Source of the DNA: an uncultured Verrucomicrobiales bacterium
GTDB taxonomy: Bacteria; Verrucomicrobiota; Verrucomicrobiia; Verrucomicrobiales; Akkermansiaceae
DNA length: 6,709 nucleotides
Assembly: GCA_937969125.1 (NCBI GenBank)
Contig: CALBVA010000093.1
Coordinates: forward strand, 1-6,709
Direction of reading: 5' to 3'
A program made the translations under genes and the position numbers. Shown piece after piece: positions 1 through 6,386 of this stretch (its first letter is position 1; each line of letters begins with the position of its first letter). A model generated the notes under the pieces. The model was not told the DNA's origin. It was given only the letters and a program-made list of their open reading frames with translations, and ran no database searches.

Positions 1-219
1 GGCCCGGAAGAGAGATTATGCGCGCGACGAGCGAAGCCGTGCCCTGACCGCCAGCTCGCTCAAAAGCGATCAACGAAGCTAAAACGGAAATTGACGACTG
101 AGAAGCCCGCCTATCAACGGTCGCCCCAAGAAAATACCTCAAATCCAGCCCCGTTTATAGAGTTTGTCGATCATTATTGCTTTTTTCGCGAATTTCATTA
201 GACTATAGGCCTACCCCCG
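1..219. other. Leader / intergenic region, no convincing gene
   Basis: I see no supported gene here. One + frame is open from position 2 to a TAA at 80-82 (26 codons, many charged residues) and could be the tail of a gene entering from the left. Another + frame is open from 1 to the TAG at 199-201. Neither shows a recognisable motif, and both are short enough to be chance. The right-hand part (about 140-215) is clearly more AT-rich than the genes around it, as expected of a promoter region. An 8-bp palindrome, TAGGCCTA, lies at 206-213 just before the first start codon. Confidence 0.5.
177..204 (+). promoter_or_regulatory. Possible sigma70-type promoter for the 110-aa/kinase pair
   Basis: TTGCTT at 177-182 and TAGACT at 199-204 are separated by 16 bases and resemble weak -35 and -10 boxes (about 3/6 and 4/6 to consensus). 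The site lies in the most AT-rich stretch of the window, directly before the first + strand start. If it is used, transcription would start within about 10 bases of the ATG at 220. The mRNA would then be nearly leaderless, which fits the absence of a Shine-Dalgarno sequence there. The assignment rests only on pattern and position. Confidence 0.25.
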
Positions 220-552
220 ATGGACTCTGTCGATGCCCTTTCCCCCCACCCTGATGTTCTGGATTCCTTCCAGACTGACATGCAGTTTAGCCCGATCCAG
301 GCGACCTCACCAGAAGCGCTGGATGCCAGCGGCTTAGTCCGCCAATGCATCGAGGCTGCCGGAGAGGTCACCCGGAAGGTCGGGATGTCTGGAGTGGACC
401 GGGTCTGCGCTACAGGGAAGACAAAGCAACTCATGATCTTTGGCCTGAATGCCAAAAACCGCCGGACTCCAGGTCCGCGGGTTTTCGGAATGATCACCCG
501 CCCCGATGCCCAGCTCGAGGCGATCGTCAACCACGTGAAAGATCAGATTTAG
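220..552 (+). CDS. Small Roadblock/LC7-like protein (partial fold), upstream partner of kinase
   Basis: This encodes 110 residues with no signal peptide or membrane segment, so it is probably cytoplasmic. Residues 1-30 are acidic to neutral and without clear structure. From about residue 33 the order is a long helix (ALDASGLVRQCIEAAGEV), a strand (DRVCATG), a strand (KQLMIFGLN), a strand (RVFGMITRPDA) and a last helix (LEAIVNHVKDQI). This matches helix 2, strands 3-5 and helix 3 of Roadblock/LC7 (MglB-type) domains. The usual first strand pair with its GVxG turn is not evident, so the domain is either divergent or N-terminally shortened. Its end (xTRPDAxLEAI) parallels the end of the N-terminal domain of the next gene's product (LTSDPQSVGAI). 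The ATG at 220 is the only reasonable start: an in-frame TAG lies at 199-201, and there is no Shine-Dalgarno sequence. It stops 19 bases before the kinase, so co-transcription is likely. The gene is probably real; the family call is tentative. Confidence 0.6.
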   Translation: MDSVDALSPHPDVLDSFQTDMQFSPIQATSPEALDASGLVRQCIEAAGEVTRKVGMSGVDRVCATGKTKQLMIFGLNAKNRRTPGPRVFGMITRPDAQLEAIVNHVKDQI

Positions 553-571
553 ACTACCTCCCAGTATCAGA

Positions 572-1873
572 ATGACCACAGAGCAGACTGTTTCTTCAAT
601 CGTAAATCTACGCGGGGTTTACGGAGCTTTCCATTGCACCCCGGATGTGGAAAAATTGACCGCACATGTTCCACCGGACTGGACGCTCGAAATTGCCCAG
701 ACCTTGGCTCAGAGGGGCATCCGCACCTTTAACATCATGTGTGAGGAGGTTCCTGATTGCTACGAGCTCCGCATCGACGTCGAGTATGTCTCCATCCTGA
801 TGAACCAGGTGGAGGACGGCTTCATCTTTACTCTGACCAGCGACCCACAGTCCGTGGGTGCCATCCAAGATCAAGTCGAGTTCTTCTGCCAACAATACAA
901 TCCCACTGACGGTCCCTCGCCGAGTGTGGTCCAGGAAGCAACGGTAGCGGAAGCCCGCAGCTCCCCAGTCCCCACCGTGACCATGCCGGTTTCGGTCCAT
1001 GCCGCGCAGAATCAAATCTCCAGATACACCAATGAAGTACCGATCGGCGAAGGCGGAACCGCCGTGGTTTACAAAGCCTTTGATATGCGACTCAACCGCG
1101 ACGTCGCGCTGAAACGCTTCAAATCCAGCGAAGAGACCGCAGGAGAACGCTGCGATTATCAAGCGGAACTCTCCTCGGCCTCGCGTATCCGCCATCACAA
1201 TGTCCTAAGCACCTTCGATGCTGATATCGATGATCAGGGCCGCTTCCTAGTGATGGAGCTCATTGACGGTAATGATCTGGAGAAAACAGTGGAGCGTGCT
1301 CCGCTTCGTGACAGCTTTGTCGATTTCGCCCTTCAGGCTCTGGAAGGCCTGAATGCCACCCATCGGGCCGGACTCCTCCACCTGGATATCAAGCCTTCCA
1401 ATATTATGATTTCCGAAGGAGCCAGCGGTCGACTTCACACGAAATTGATCGACTTTGGCCAGGCCGAGTCCTTTGGAGAAGAAGCCTCACCGAAAGGAGC
1501 AGGGCTGAAGGGATCCATCCACTACTGCAGTCCGGAATACATCACCGAGCAGCCGGTAGATCAGCGCACCGATATCTACAGTATGGGATGTGTCTTCTAC
1601 TTCGCGTTGACCGGCAAACACCCCTTTACCGGACCAACTCCAATCGCAGTGATGGCCGCCCACCTGCAACATCAGGTGATCGATATCCGCCAGCACTTCG
1701 CCCAGCTGCCCGAGTATCTCGCCAGCTGTATCATGTCCATGATCTCTTATGATCCGAAAGACCGCCCGGCTGATGCCGAGGAGGTGATGAAAGCGATCCT
1801 GAACCGCCGCCAGGAATCTTCAGAAACGGAGATTGAACAGCTTCGCTCGAATCAGCGCCGGATGATGGCTTAA
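572..1873 (+). CDS. Soluble Ser/Thr protein kinase with N-terminal Roadblock/LC7-like domain
   Basis: This is a 433-residue Hanks-type protein kinase that transfers phosphate from ATP to Ser/Thr of protein targets. Residues 8-108 form an N-terminal domain resembling Roadblock/LC7: LRGVYGAF at 13-20, a central helix around 37-48, paired strands (YELRIDVEYVSILMNQ; EDGFIFTLT) and a closing helix. A Pro/Ser/Val-rich linker spans about 110-147. The kinase domain covers about 151-412. It has a Gly-rich loop (IGEGGTAVVYKA, 158-169), ATP-binding K181 in VALKRF, likely helix-C E199, catalytic loop HLDIKPSN with D272, K274 and N277, DFG at 294-296, SPE at 320-322, DIYSMG at 334-339 and the late Arg R398. 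All catalytic residues are present, but the HRD arginine is Leu271, making it a non-RD kinase. The C-terminal 20 residues are charged and possibly helical. There is no membrane segment, unlike PknB-type receptor kinases, so it is cytoplasmic. It follows the 110-aa gene by 19 bases. Its TAA overlaps the stop of the opposing gene. Confidence 0.93.
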   Translation: MTTEQTVSSIVNLRGVYGAFHCTPDVEKLTAHVPPDWTLEIAQTLAQRGIRTFNIMCEEVPDCYELRIDVEYVSILMNQVEDGFIFTLTSDPQSVGAIQDQVEFFCQQYNPTDGPSPSVVQEATVAEARSSPVPTVTMPVSVHAAQNQISRYTNEVPIGEGGTAVVYKAFDMRLNRDVALKRFKSSEETAGERCDYQAELSSASRIRHHNVLSTFDADIDDQGRFLVMELIDGNDLEKTVERAPLRDSFVDFALQALEGLNATHRAGLLHLDIKPSNIMISEGASGRLHTKLIDFGQAESFGEEASPKGAGLKGSIHYCSPEYITEQPVDQRTDIYSMGCVFYFALTGKHPFTGPTPIAVMAAHLQHQVIDIRQHFAQLPEYLASCIMSMISYDPKDRPADAEEVMKAILNRRQESSETEIEQLRSNQRRMMA

Positions 1874-1884
1874 ACGCCCGGCGC
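1855..1884. terminator. Inverted repeat over convergent stop codons, possible bidirectional terminator
   Basis: GCGCCGG at 1855-1861 and CCGGCGC at 1878-1884 are perfect inverted copies separated by 16 bases. The loop contains TTAA (1870-1873), which supplies the TAA stop of both converging genes. A 7-bp all-GC stem is stable, and its position between two convergent units is where a bidirectional terminator would sit. There is no T-tract on either side, so it does not fit a classical intrinsic terminator. It could instead be an mRNA 3'-end-stabilising hairpin, or chance in GC-rich coding sequence. Confidence 0.3.
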
Positions 1885-2361
1885 GGAGAGAATCAGTAAG
1901 AGCCGCATGATGTAGTCACCCTTCTGGTGATTGAAGAACGCGTGCTCACGGATCCAGAGACTGAGCTGCGAAAGCTCGGCCTGACTCAGTGCCAGCGCCC
2001 GGAGTGACGCCGGATCCTTCTGCTCTTCACGCACTGCACGAAAGAAGTGGAGATATTTCCGCCCCGCCCGCGCCAACACGGTGAGGGTGAGATTGTCCCC
2101 GTAGGATTTTATCTTAGAGCTATCCCAGAAGTCGGCCGGCAACTGGGAAGGATTAATGCGAACCGCACTCGTAGTATCGAGGATCATCTCGGCGTCAGCA
2201 GCGGCAGACTGGAGGTCAATGGGGAGCGGGAAGGCATCCTGCCACTCACTATCCTCCCTGATCGCTATGACCTCGATCTGTTCCACCTCATCATCGCAAA
2301 CCGCTAAGTGCACGGGCGATTCCAGGGTTGCGGCGATTTTAATAAGGCCGGGGTGAGTCAT
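1870..2361 (-). CDS. Hypothetical protein, coupled to the isochorismate synthase-like gene
   Basis: I do not recognise this 163-residue protein. It has no signal peptide or membrane helix and is probably cytoplasmic. The N-terminal ~70 residues are acidic and look strand-rich (HLAVCDDEVEQIEVIAIRED). A middle section contains YGDNLTLTVLARAGRKYLHFF. Residues ~118-145 form a likely amphipathic helix pair (SLRALALSQAELSQLSLWIREH). Aromatic residues and His cluster in the last third (HAFFNHQKGDY), but no known active-site motif is visible. The ATG at 2361-2359 overlaps the TGA of the upstream gene as ATGA, which fixes the start and suggests translational coupling. It is the last gene of the - strand run and ends in a TAA that shares the TTAA with the kinase stop. 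Its place next to a chorismate-binding enzyme hints at a link to that product, but nothing in the sequence shows one. Confidence 0.75.
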   Translation of the reverse strand: MTHPGLIKIAATLESPVHLAVCDDEVEQIEVIAIREDSEWQDAFPLPIDLQSAAADAEMILDTTSAVRINPSQLPADFWDSSKIKSYGDNLTLTVLARAGRKYLHFFRAVREEQKDPASLRALALSQAELSQLSLWIREHAFFNHQKGDYIMRLLLILSAPGV

Positions 2362-3347
2362 CCTAAGGTGGGATTGAAGAGAGATAGGACGGAATCGCGC
2401 TTCAGAGCAAGCTCACGCCACTCATTGACGAGGCGGGATTCCTGAATGACGCCACAGCCGCTGGGGAGGCGGAATTCATCCCCTTCCCAGTGAATCATGC
2501 GGATCGCCACGAGTGTCTCGAAGTCACCATCACGCAACAGCCCGAAGGGTGCGCCGAATTCCGCCGGGCATCCAAGCCGCTCCCGCCAGCCGGTCAACAT
2601 GGCCATGGTTTCATTAGTCCGTGGCAACGGTCCGAGAGCCGGAGTGGGATGGAGACGCTCAATGAGCGAATGGATCTGCTCATGTTTATAAAGTTCCACC
2701 TTAATGAGAGTCTGGAAGTGGATGAGTTTCCCGAGATCCAGGATGCCTCGCTCGTTCCGAACCACCATACCGAGATCGGAGAGTTTCGCGATGAGGGTCT
2801 GAGCTACAAACTCGTGCTCGCGGATCTCCTTCTCATCAAAGGCGAAAAGGGTGCTCTCATCGCTCCGGGCCGTCCCCGCGAGCGCCATGGTGTAGATCCG
2901 GCCATCGAAATACCGGAAGAGGACCTCGGGGGTGGCCCCCAGGAAGCCCGTCTCCTCGCCAATCCAACCGTAAGGACGCAGCGCAACGGGCAGGGAGAGC
3001 AGCGCGTCAAGAAGGTGATCCGGCGGACAAGTCCCCCGCCCTTTCGCAGTCACCACTGGAACGGATTTCTCAATCACTCCCCGGCTAATGGCATCGGTCA
3101 CTTCCCGGAAAACCTCGGCGAAAGCGGCAGGATCAGGCTCCGCCCAGTCGATCTCCGGACTGGTGGATGCGGGAGAGCTTTTTAAAACCTCTACCCGATC
3201 CGGGACTCGCCACGGCTTCTTTTCGGAGAGCGCAAAGTCATTGCGATAAAAAGCCACCCCGGCTGAGGGTGGCTCTGCAAATTCGGCAAAGGGTCCATGG
3301 CCGACGATCACCTCGCCGCTCCGTGTTCCAAATACCGCTCTCTCCAT
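2358..3347 (-). CDS. menF: Isochorismate synthase-like chorismate-binding enzyme
   Basis: Chorismate-binding family enzyme of 329 residues, most like isochorismate synthases (MenF/EntC/DhbC), which convert chorismate to isochorismate for menaquinone or catechol siderophores. Visible family landmarks are K94 in VIEKSVPVV (position of the water-activating Lys), GATPE at 137-141 (the MenF/EntC form of this motif), LAGTAR at 156-161, EH at 177-178, HFQTLIKVEL at 210-219, HPTPALGPLP at 233-242, AIR with R283, and the closing SGCGVIQES...NEWRE at 296-312, whose Glu residues would bind Mg2+. It is shorter than E. coli MenF or EntC (roughly 390-430 residues); the N-terminal region is reduced, while the catalytic C-terminal half looks complete. 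The start ATG lies 7 bases after the tpiA stop, with no Shine-Dalgarno sequence. The stop overlaps the next start. Menaquinone synthesis is the likeliest pathway, but no other men gene is in view. Anthranilate or aminodeoxychorismate synthase is less likely. Confidence 0.85.
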   Translation of the reverse strand: MERAVFGTRSGEVIVGHGPFAEFAEPPSAGVAFYRNDFALSEKKPWRVPDRVEVLKSSPASTSPEIDWAEPDPAAFAEVFREVTDAISRGVIEKSVPVVTAKGRGTCPPDHLLDALLSLPVALRPYGWIGEETGFLGATPEVLFRYFDGRIYTMALAGTARSDESTLFAFDEKEIREHEFVAQTLIAKLSDLGMVVRNERGILDLGKLIHFQTLIKVELYKHEQIHSLIERLHPTPALGPLPRTNETMAMLTGWRERLGCPAEFGAPFGLLRDGDFETLVAIRMIHWEGDEFRLPSGCGVIQESRLVNEWRELALKRDSVLSLFNPTLG

Positions 3348-3354
3348 GGCGGGC

Positions 3355-4119
3355 TTACTCTACCACACCATTCTTAATCAGCTCGGCGAAACTAGAGGCC
3401 TCCAGGCTGGCACCGCCGACGAGGGCGCCATCGATGTCTTTTTGGCCGAGGAGCTCGGCAGCATTGTCCGGCTTTACGGAGCCGCCGTATTGAATGCGGA
3501 CCTTCTCCGAAACAGAGACTCCGTAGAGATCAGTGATGACGGAGCGAACGAATTCGTGGGCATCCTGTGCCTGCTGAGGAGAAGCGGTGACGCCGGTTCC
3601 GATGGCCCAGACAGGTTCGTAGGCGATGACGGTGTCGAGCATCTGCTTCTCGCTCACGTCCTTCAACCCACCAGTGATTTGGGTGCGGAGAACCTCCTCC
3701 AGCTTTCCGTCTTCGCGCTCCTGCAGGGTCTCGCCGATGCAGAAAATGGGCTTCAATTCCACCTCATGGGCTTTGAGAATCTTGGCATTGATCACCGCGT
3801 CCGTCTCACCATAGATGGAGCGACGCTCCGAATGACCGAGGATGACGTAGTTCACGAAAATCTCCTTTAGCATGAAGGCGCTCACCTCACCAGTGAAGGC
3901 GCCATTGTCCTGCTCGCTCATGTTCTGGGCGGCGACGCGGACCTTTGACTGGGCCAGAAGTTCGGTCGCTTTCGGAAGAGAAACAAAAGGTGGGGAGACC
4001 ACGATATCGACACCCTTCGGGAGGTCGGCGAGCTTATTTTCAAAGCTCTTGATAAAGTCTTCGGTATCGGACGGTCCTTTATTGAGCTTCCAGTTTGCGG
4101 CGATGATGGGCTTCCTCAT
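3355..4119 (-). CDS. tpiA: Triosephosphate isomerase
   Basis: Cytoplasmic glycolytic and gluconeogenic enzyme interconverting dihydroxyacetone phosphate and glyceraldehyde 3-phosphate. The 254-residue length is normal for the family. All hallmarks of the TIM barrel active site are present: AANWKLNKG with N9 and K11, the electrophilic histidine H96 in ILGHSERR, the catalytic base E168 in AYEPVWAIGTG (with flexible loop 6 following it), and the phosphate-gripping YGGSV (211-215) and GALVGGASL (around 231-239). I chose the ATG at 4119-4117 because MRKPIIAANW is the standard N-terminus. The frame stays open further upstream to 4416, but that part overlaps the previous gene and is Arg/Ser-rich nonsense. 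It starts 28 bases after the SDR gene, the widest gap in the - strand run, and no clear promoter or Shine-Dalgarno sequence is visible there. It is placed between lipid-type genes and a chorismate enzyme. Confidence 0.98.
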   Translation of the reverse strand: MRKPIIAANWKLNKGPSDTEDFIKSFENKLADLPKGVDIVVSPPFVSLPKATELLAQSKVRVAAQNMSEQDNGAFTGEVSAFMLKEIFVNYVILGHSERRSIYGETDAVINAKILKAHEVELKPIFCIGETLQEREDGKLEEVLRTQITGGLKDVSEKQMLDTVIAYEPVWAIGTGVTASPQQAQDAHEFVRSVITDLYGVSVSEKVRIQYGGSVKPDNAAELLGQKDIDGALVGGASLEASSFAELIKNGVVE

Positions 4120-4147
4120 GTCGGGGGCGGGGTAAACCAGCAGATAA

Positions 4148-5089
4148 CTAAGAGCAAGACTGATCGCTCCCGTTTCGAGCCGCGAGATCATCCAGCATTT
4201 TCTCGAAATCCGGATGCTGAAAAATGAACCCCTCATCCTGCAACCGACCCGGCAGGACCCAGCGGCTCTTGAGGACGAGCTCGGTTTCGCTGCGCACCAG
4301 GAAGGTTCCAATTTCCAGCATCCATTTCGCCGCCGGGAGCCCGAACCTCCGCCCCGCAAGCCGACGAAAGCCCGCCATACAGCTCGCATTATCGGTGGGA
4401 TTCGGCGAGACGACATTATAGAAGTCCTGCAGCTCTTCCCGTTCGCTCATCCATTCGATGCTTCGGCAAAAATCCTCAATGTGAATCCAGCTCATTTTCT
4501 GTCGACCGCTTCCCATGCGACCGCCAAGTCCGAGTGCCGAGATTTTCTTGAGATAATCGAAAACTGTTCCCGATTCATTCGCGAGCACGATGGCGGTACG
4601 GAGTGCGACCTTCTTCACTCCAGCCGGGACCTCGGCATCTTGAAGAGCCTTCTCCCAGGACTTCGCCACTTCCACCGAAAACCCACTCCCAATCTCACCC
4701 GATTCCTCATCCTGCGGTCGGTCTTCGGCATGTCGGTAGATCGTCGCGGTGCTGGAATTTAGCCAGAGGCTGGGCGGATTCTCACACTGCCGGATAGCAT
4801 CTCCGATGATCTTCGTACTTTCGAGTCGCGTTGAGAATATAAGATCTTTGTTCTTCTGGTAATAGCGGCAGTTCACGCTCTTTCCAGCGAGATTCACGAC
4901 AAGGGAGGCATTCTCAAACTCTTCCACCCATGCGCCCAGGGTCCGGCCATCCCACTCAACGGGCTTTGCTCCCTCAACTACGCCACCATGACGGCTGAGA
5001 CCAACGATCTCCCAGCCGAGATTCAGAAAATGGCGACTCAGGTAACGGCCAAGAAAACCATTCGCTCCGGTGATGATGATTTTTTTCAT
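4148..5089 (-). CDS. Atypical SDR, TIGR01777/YfcH-type NAD(P)-binding protein
   Basis: A 313-residue protein of the TIGR01777 family (epimerase-like N-terminus plus a C-terminal DUF1731 segment; YfcH in E. coli, SDR39U1 in humans). The N-terminal Rossmann motif TGANGFLG has glycines at 8, 11 and 14. Other family marks are NLAG at 66-69, NCRYYQKNKDLIFSTR (73-88), SSTATIY at 112-118, SWEKAL around 144-149, GLGGRMGSGRQKMSWIHIEDF (187-207) and the C-terminal SRWVLPGRLQDEGF (275-288). Like the rest of the family it lacks a recognisable YxxxK catalytic motif, and the substrate is unknown. The start at 5089-5087 is supported by the canonical MKKIIITG N-terminus and the ATGA overlap with the preceding acyltransferase gene. 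An in-frame ATG at 5119 would add ten residues and overlap further, so it was not chosen. The tight coupling suggests it works with the O-acyltransferase and the small membrane proteins, perhaps reducing or protecting a lipid; this is inference. Confidence 0.9.
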   Translation of the reverse strand: MKKIIITGANGFLGRYLSRHFLNLGWEIVGLSRHGGVVEGAKPVEWDGRTLGAWVEEFENASLVVNLAGKSVNCRYYQKNKDLIFSTRLESTKIIGDAIRQCENPPSLWLNSSTATIYRHAEDRPQDEESGEIGSGFSVEVAKSWEKALQDAEVPAGVKKVALRTAIVLANESGTVFDYLKKISALGLGGRMGSGRQKMSWIHIEDFCRSIEWMSEREELQDFYNVVSPNPTDNASCMAGFRRLAGRRFGLPAAKWMLEIGTFLVRSETELVLKSRWVLPGRLQDEGFIFQHPDFEKMLDDLAARNGSDQSCS

Positions 5090-5961
5090 GAGAGGCAGAA
5101 TTGAAAGATGTCGAGGCAACGCGCGATGACTCCATCGCGAAAAGCGGGCGGGAAGAGAAAGCCGAGCGGAACGCCGACGGCGAGGAGGGCGGGGATTTTG
5201 CCGAGAGGATTGCCAATCCGCCCCTCTAAAAGAACCAAGAAACCATGCCCGACGAAGTAGACGGTGGGGAGGCCGAATCCCTCCCCCACCGGGAGGGTGA
5301 TCGCAAGCTCATGGAGAAGCCCGGAGACGAGAAAGACTGTCATGACACCGACCTCACGACCTAGCCGGTCTCCAACGTGCCGACCCACGATCCGCTGCAT
5401 CATTTGCGAATAGCCGATATTCCAGCGACGACTCCAGAAGTCGGCAATGCCCTTAGCCTTGAGGAGATTTGGAAAAAGGGTGCGGACCGCGAAACCTTTT
5501 GCACGGAGAACGCCTTTCAGCACGCGCAGGGCGCCGAAGTGGAAGCCGAGGCTCATTGGCAAAAACATCACAAGGATCTGCCTCCACTCCATCTTCCAGA
5601 CAAGCAGTGCACCAAGCGTGCCGATGAGCATGAGGACCGCGCCGATCCAGACATCCTCCTTCCAGCTGAGATTCTCCCGCCGCTTCGCGAAGGTCCCGGG
5701 ATCCATGCCGAACCAACACAGTCCGAAAACAAGGTAGCGACCAAGACTCAGCTGACTGCCCCACTCGGCATAGACCAGCCCCTTCATCCCACCGAGGAGA
5801 ACCGTGCAGATGCCAATCATGCGGAGGATCGGGTCAGCATCGAGCAGCAGAAAATGAGCTCCACCCACAAGAAGGATGAGGACGGTCCAGCGGATGAGAC
5901 GGGGCAACTTCACCCACCCCGCGAGAAGCCCGATCAGAATGAGGAACGGAATCCAGATCAT
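5086..5961 (-). CDS. Wax-synthase-like membrane-bound O-acyltransferase (MBOAT_2 type)
   Basis: A 291-residue, strongly hydrophobic protein with about eight likely transmembrane stretches (near 2-18, 22-41, 45-63, 103-122, 126-146, 204-222, 230-247 and 253-271). Two landmarks identify it: DFWSRRWN at 174-181 and SGLLHEL at 213-219, with the presumed catalytic His at 217. This pair is typical of wax synthase and related MBOAT_2 proteins, which move an acyl group from acyl-CoA to an alcohol or other hydroxyl at the membrane. WFGMDP (83-88) also fits the family. The acceptor cannot be read from sequence: a long-chain alcohol, sterol-like lipid or glycan is possible. I start at 5961-5959 because that ATG forms an ATGA overlap with the stop of the preceding gene. 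An in-frame ATG at 5985 would add eight residues. The gene ends in ATGA with the SDR start. It has no Shine-Dalgarno sequence and is probably translated by coupling. Confidence 0.82.
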   Translation of the reverse strand: MIWIPFLILIGLLAGWVKLPRLIRWTVLILLVGGAHFLLLDADPILRMIGICTVLLGGMKGLVYAEWGSQLSLGRYLVFGLCWFGMDPGTFAKRRENLSWKEDVWIGAVLMLIGTLGALLVWKMEWRQILVMFLPMSLGFHFGALRVLKGVLRAKGFAVRTLFPNLLKAKGIADFWSRRWNIGYSQMMQRIVGRHVGDRLGREVGVMTVFLVSGLLHELAITLPVGEGFGLPTVYFVGHGFLVLLEGRIGNPLGKIPALLAVGVPLGFLFPPAFRDGVIARCLDIFQFCLS

Positions 5962-6386
5962 CGCAGGCCTCCTAAATTCCACCACAGTGTCAGCGCGAAG
6001 ATGGTGACGAGGCTGACGAAGAGTAGAGTGAGAGCGTGCTTCGCCAGTCTGTTCGCGGTGGTATCGGGAACTTCCTCGAGATCAAAACCGAAAAACTGCA
6101 CTACCAGGCGAACCAGCCACCAGAGCAGGATGAAGGCACTCATTACCATCGCCGACCCGCTACCGCCCAGAAGCCAGTCCCGATGCCACAGAGTGAGGAC
6201 GGCGAAGAAGATGTGACTACCCAAGATATAGAGCGCATAAGTCAGGAACATCTCACGCATCAACGGACTAAGAACCGCAAGCTTCTCCTTCCAACGAAGG
6301 GCTTTCGGAACCCAAAAGCTGGCGATACAAAGGATCACAAGGCACCACCCGGCGAGGAGGAGTCCGAAGTCTAACAAGTCTCTCAT
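5958..6386 (-). CDS. Small four-helix membrane protein, paralogue of the preceding gene
   Basis: 142 residues and four likely transmembrane helices (about 5-25, 46-66, 77-98 and 115-137), with a charged loop RWKEK after the first helix and an acidic loop DLEEVPD before the last. I do not recognise a family. It aligns with almost no gaps to the partial protein encoded just upstream: the shared pattern is RxxF at the start of helix 2, a GxG/GxGR turn before helix 3, RLVVQ versus RVVVQ at the end of helix 3, and a similar hydrophobic last helix. The pair therefore looks like a tandem duplication. The start at 6386-6384 is fixed by the ATGA overlap with the upstream stop; the frame stays open to 6455, but that part reads through the previous gene. 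Its own stop overlaps the acyltransferase start. It could be a subunit or anchor for the acyltransferase; this is inferred from position only. Confidence 0.75.
   Translation of the reverse strand: MRDLLDFGLLLAGWCLVILCIASFWVPKALRWKEKLAVLSPLMREMFLTYALYILGSHIFFAVLTLWHRDWLLGGSGSAMVMSAFILLWWLVRLVVQFFGFDLEEVPDTTANRLAKHALTLLFVSLVTIFALTLWWNLGGLR

Noticed and set aside
29..61. GAGCGA/TCGCTC inverted repeat as a terminator
   Set aside because: A 6-bp stem with a loop of about 20 bases and no T-tract is weak, and no gene clearly ends there.
2..82. Possible 3' tail of a + strand gene entering from the left
   Set aside because: It has only 26 codons with no motif, and a second frame is open over the same stretch, so it cannot be told from chance.
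139..198. 19-codon - strand open frame starting MKFAKKAIM
   Set aside because: It is too short, has no ribosome-binding site, and lies in the AT-rich leader where chance starts are common.
198..530. 110-codon open frame on the - strand
   Set aside because: It almost exactly mirrors the + strand 110-aa gene. The + strand product has a plausible fold and operon position; this one has neither.
608..1198. 196-codon open frame on the - strand
   Set aside because: It is antisense to the N-terminal half of the kinase gene, with no recognisable motif.
2490..3185. 231-codon open frame on the + strand
   Set aside because: It is a shadow of the isochorismate synthase-like gene, whose motifs on the - strand are clear.
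3346..3870. 174-codon open frame on the + strand
   Set aside because: It is antisense to tpiA, which has all its catalytic residues on the - strand.
4120..4416. 99-residue N-terminal extension of tpiA in the same frame
   Set aside because: It overlaps the SDR gene, is rich in Arg/Ser, and lies before the standard MRKPIIAANW N-terminus.
5377..6216. 279-codon open frame on the + strand
   Set aside because: It is antisense to the MBOAT and 142-aa genes, its product is rich in Pro, His and charged residues without motifs, and it is explained by the codon bias of the real genes.
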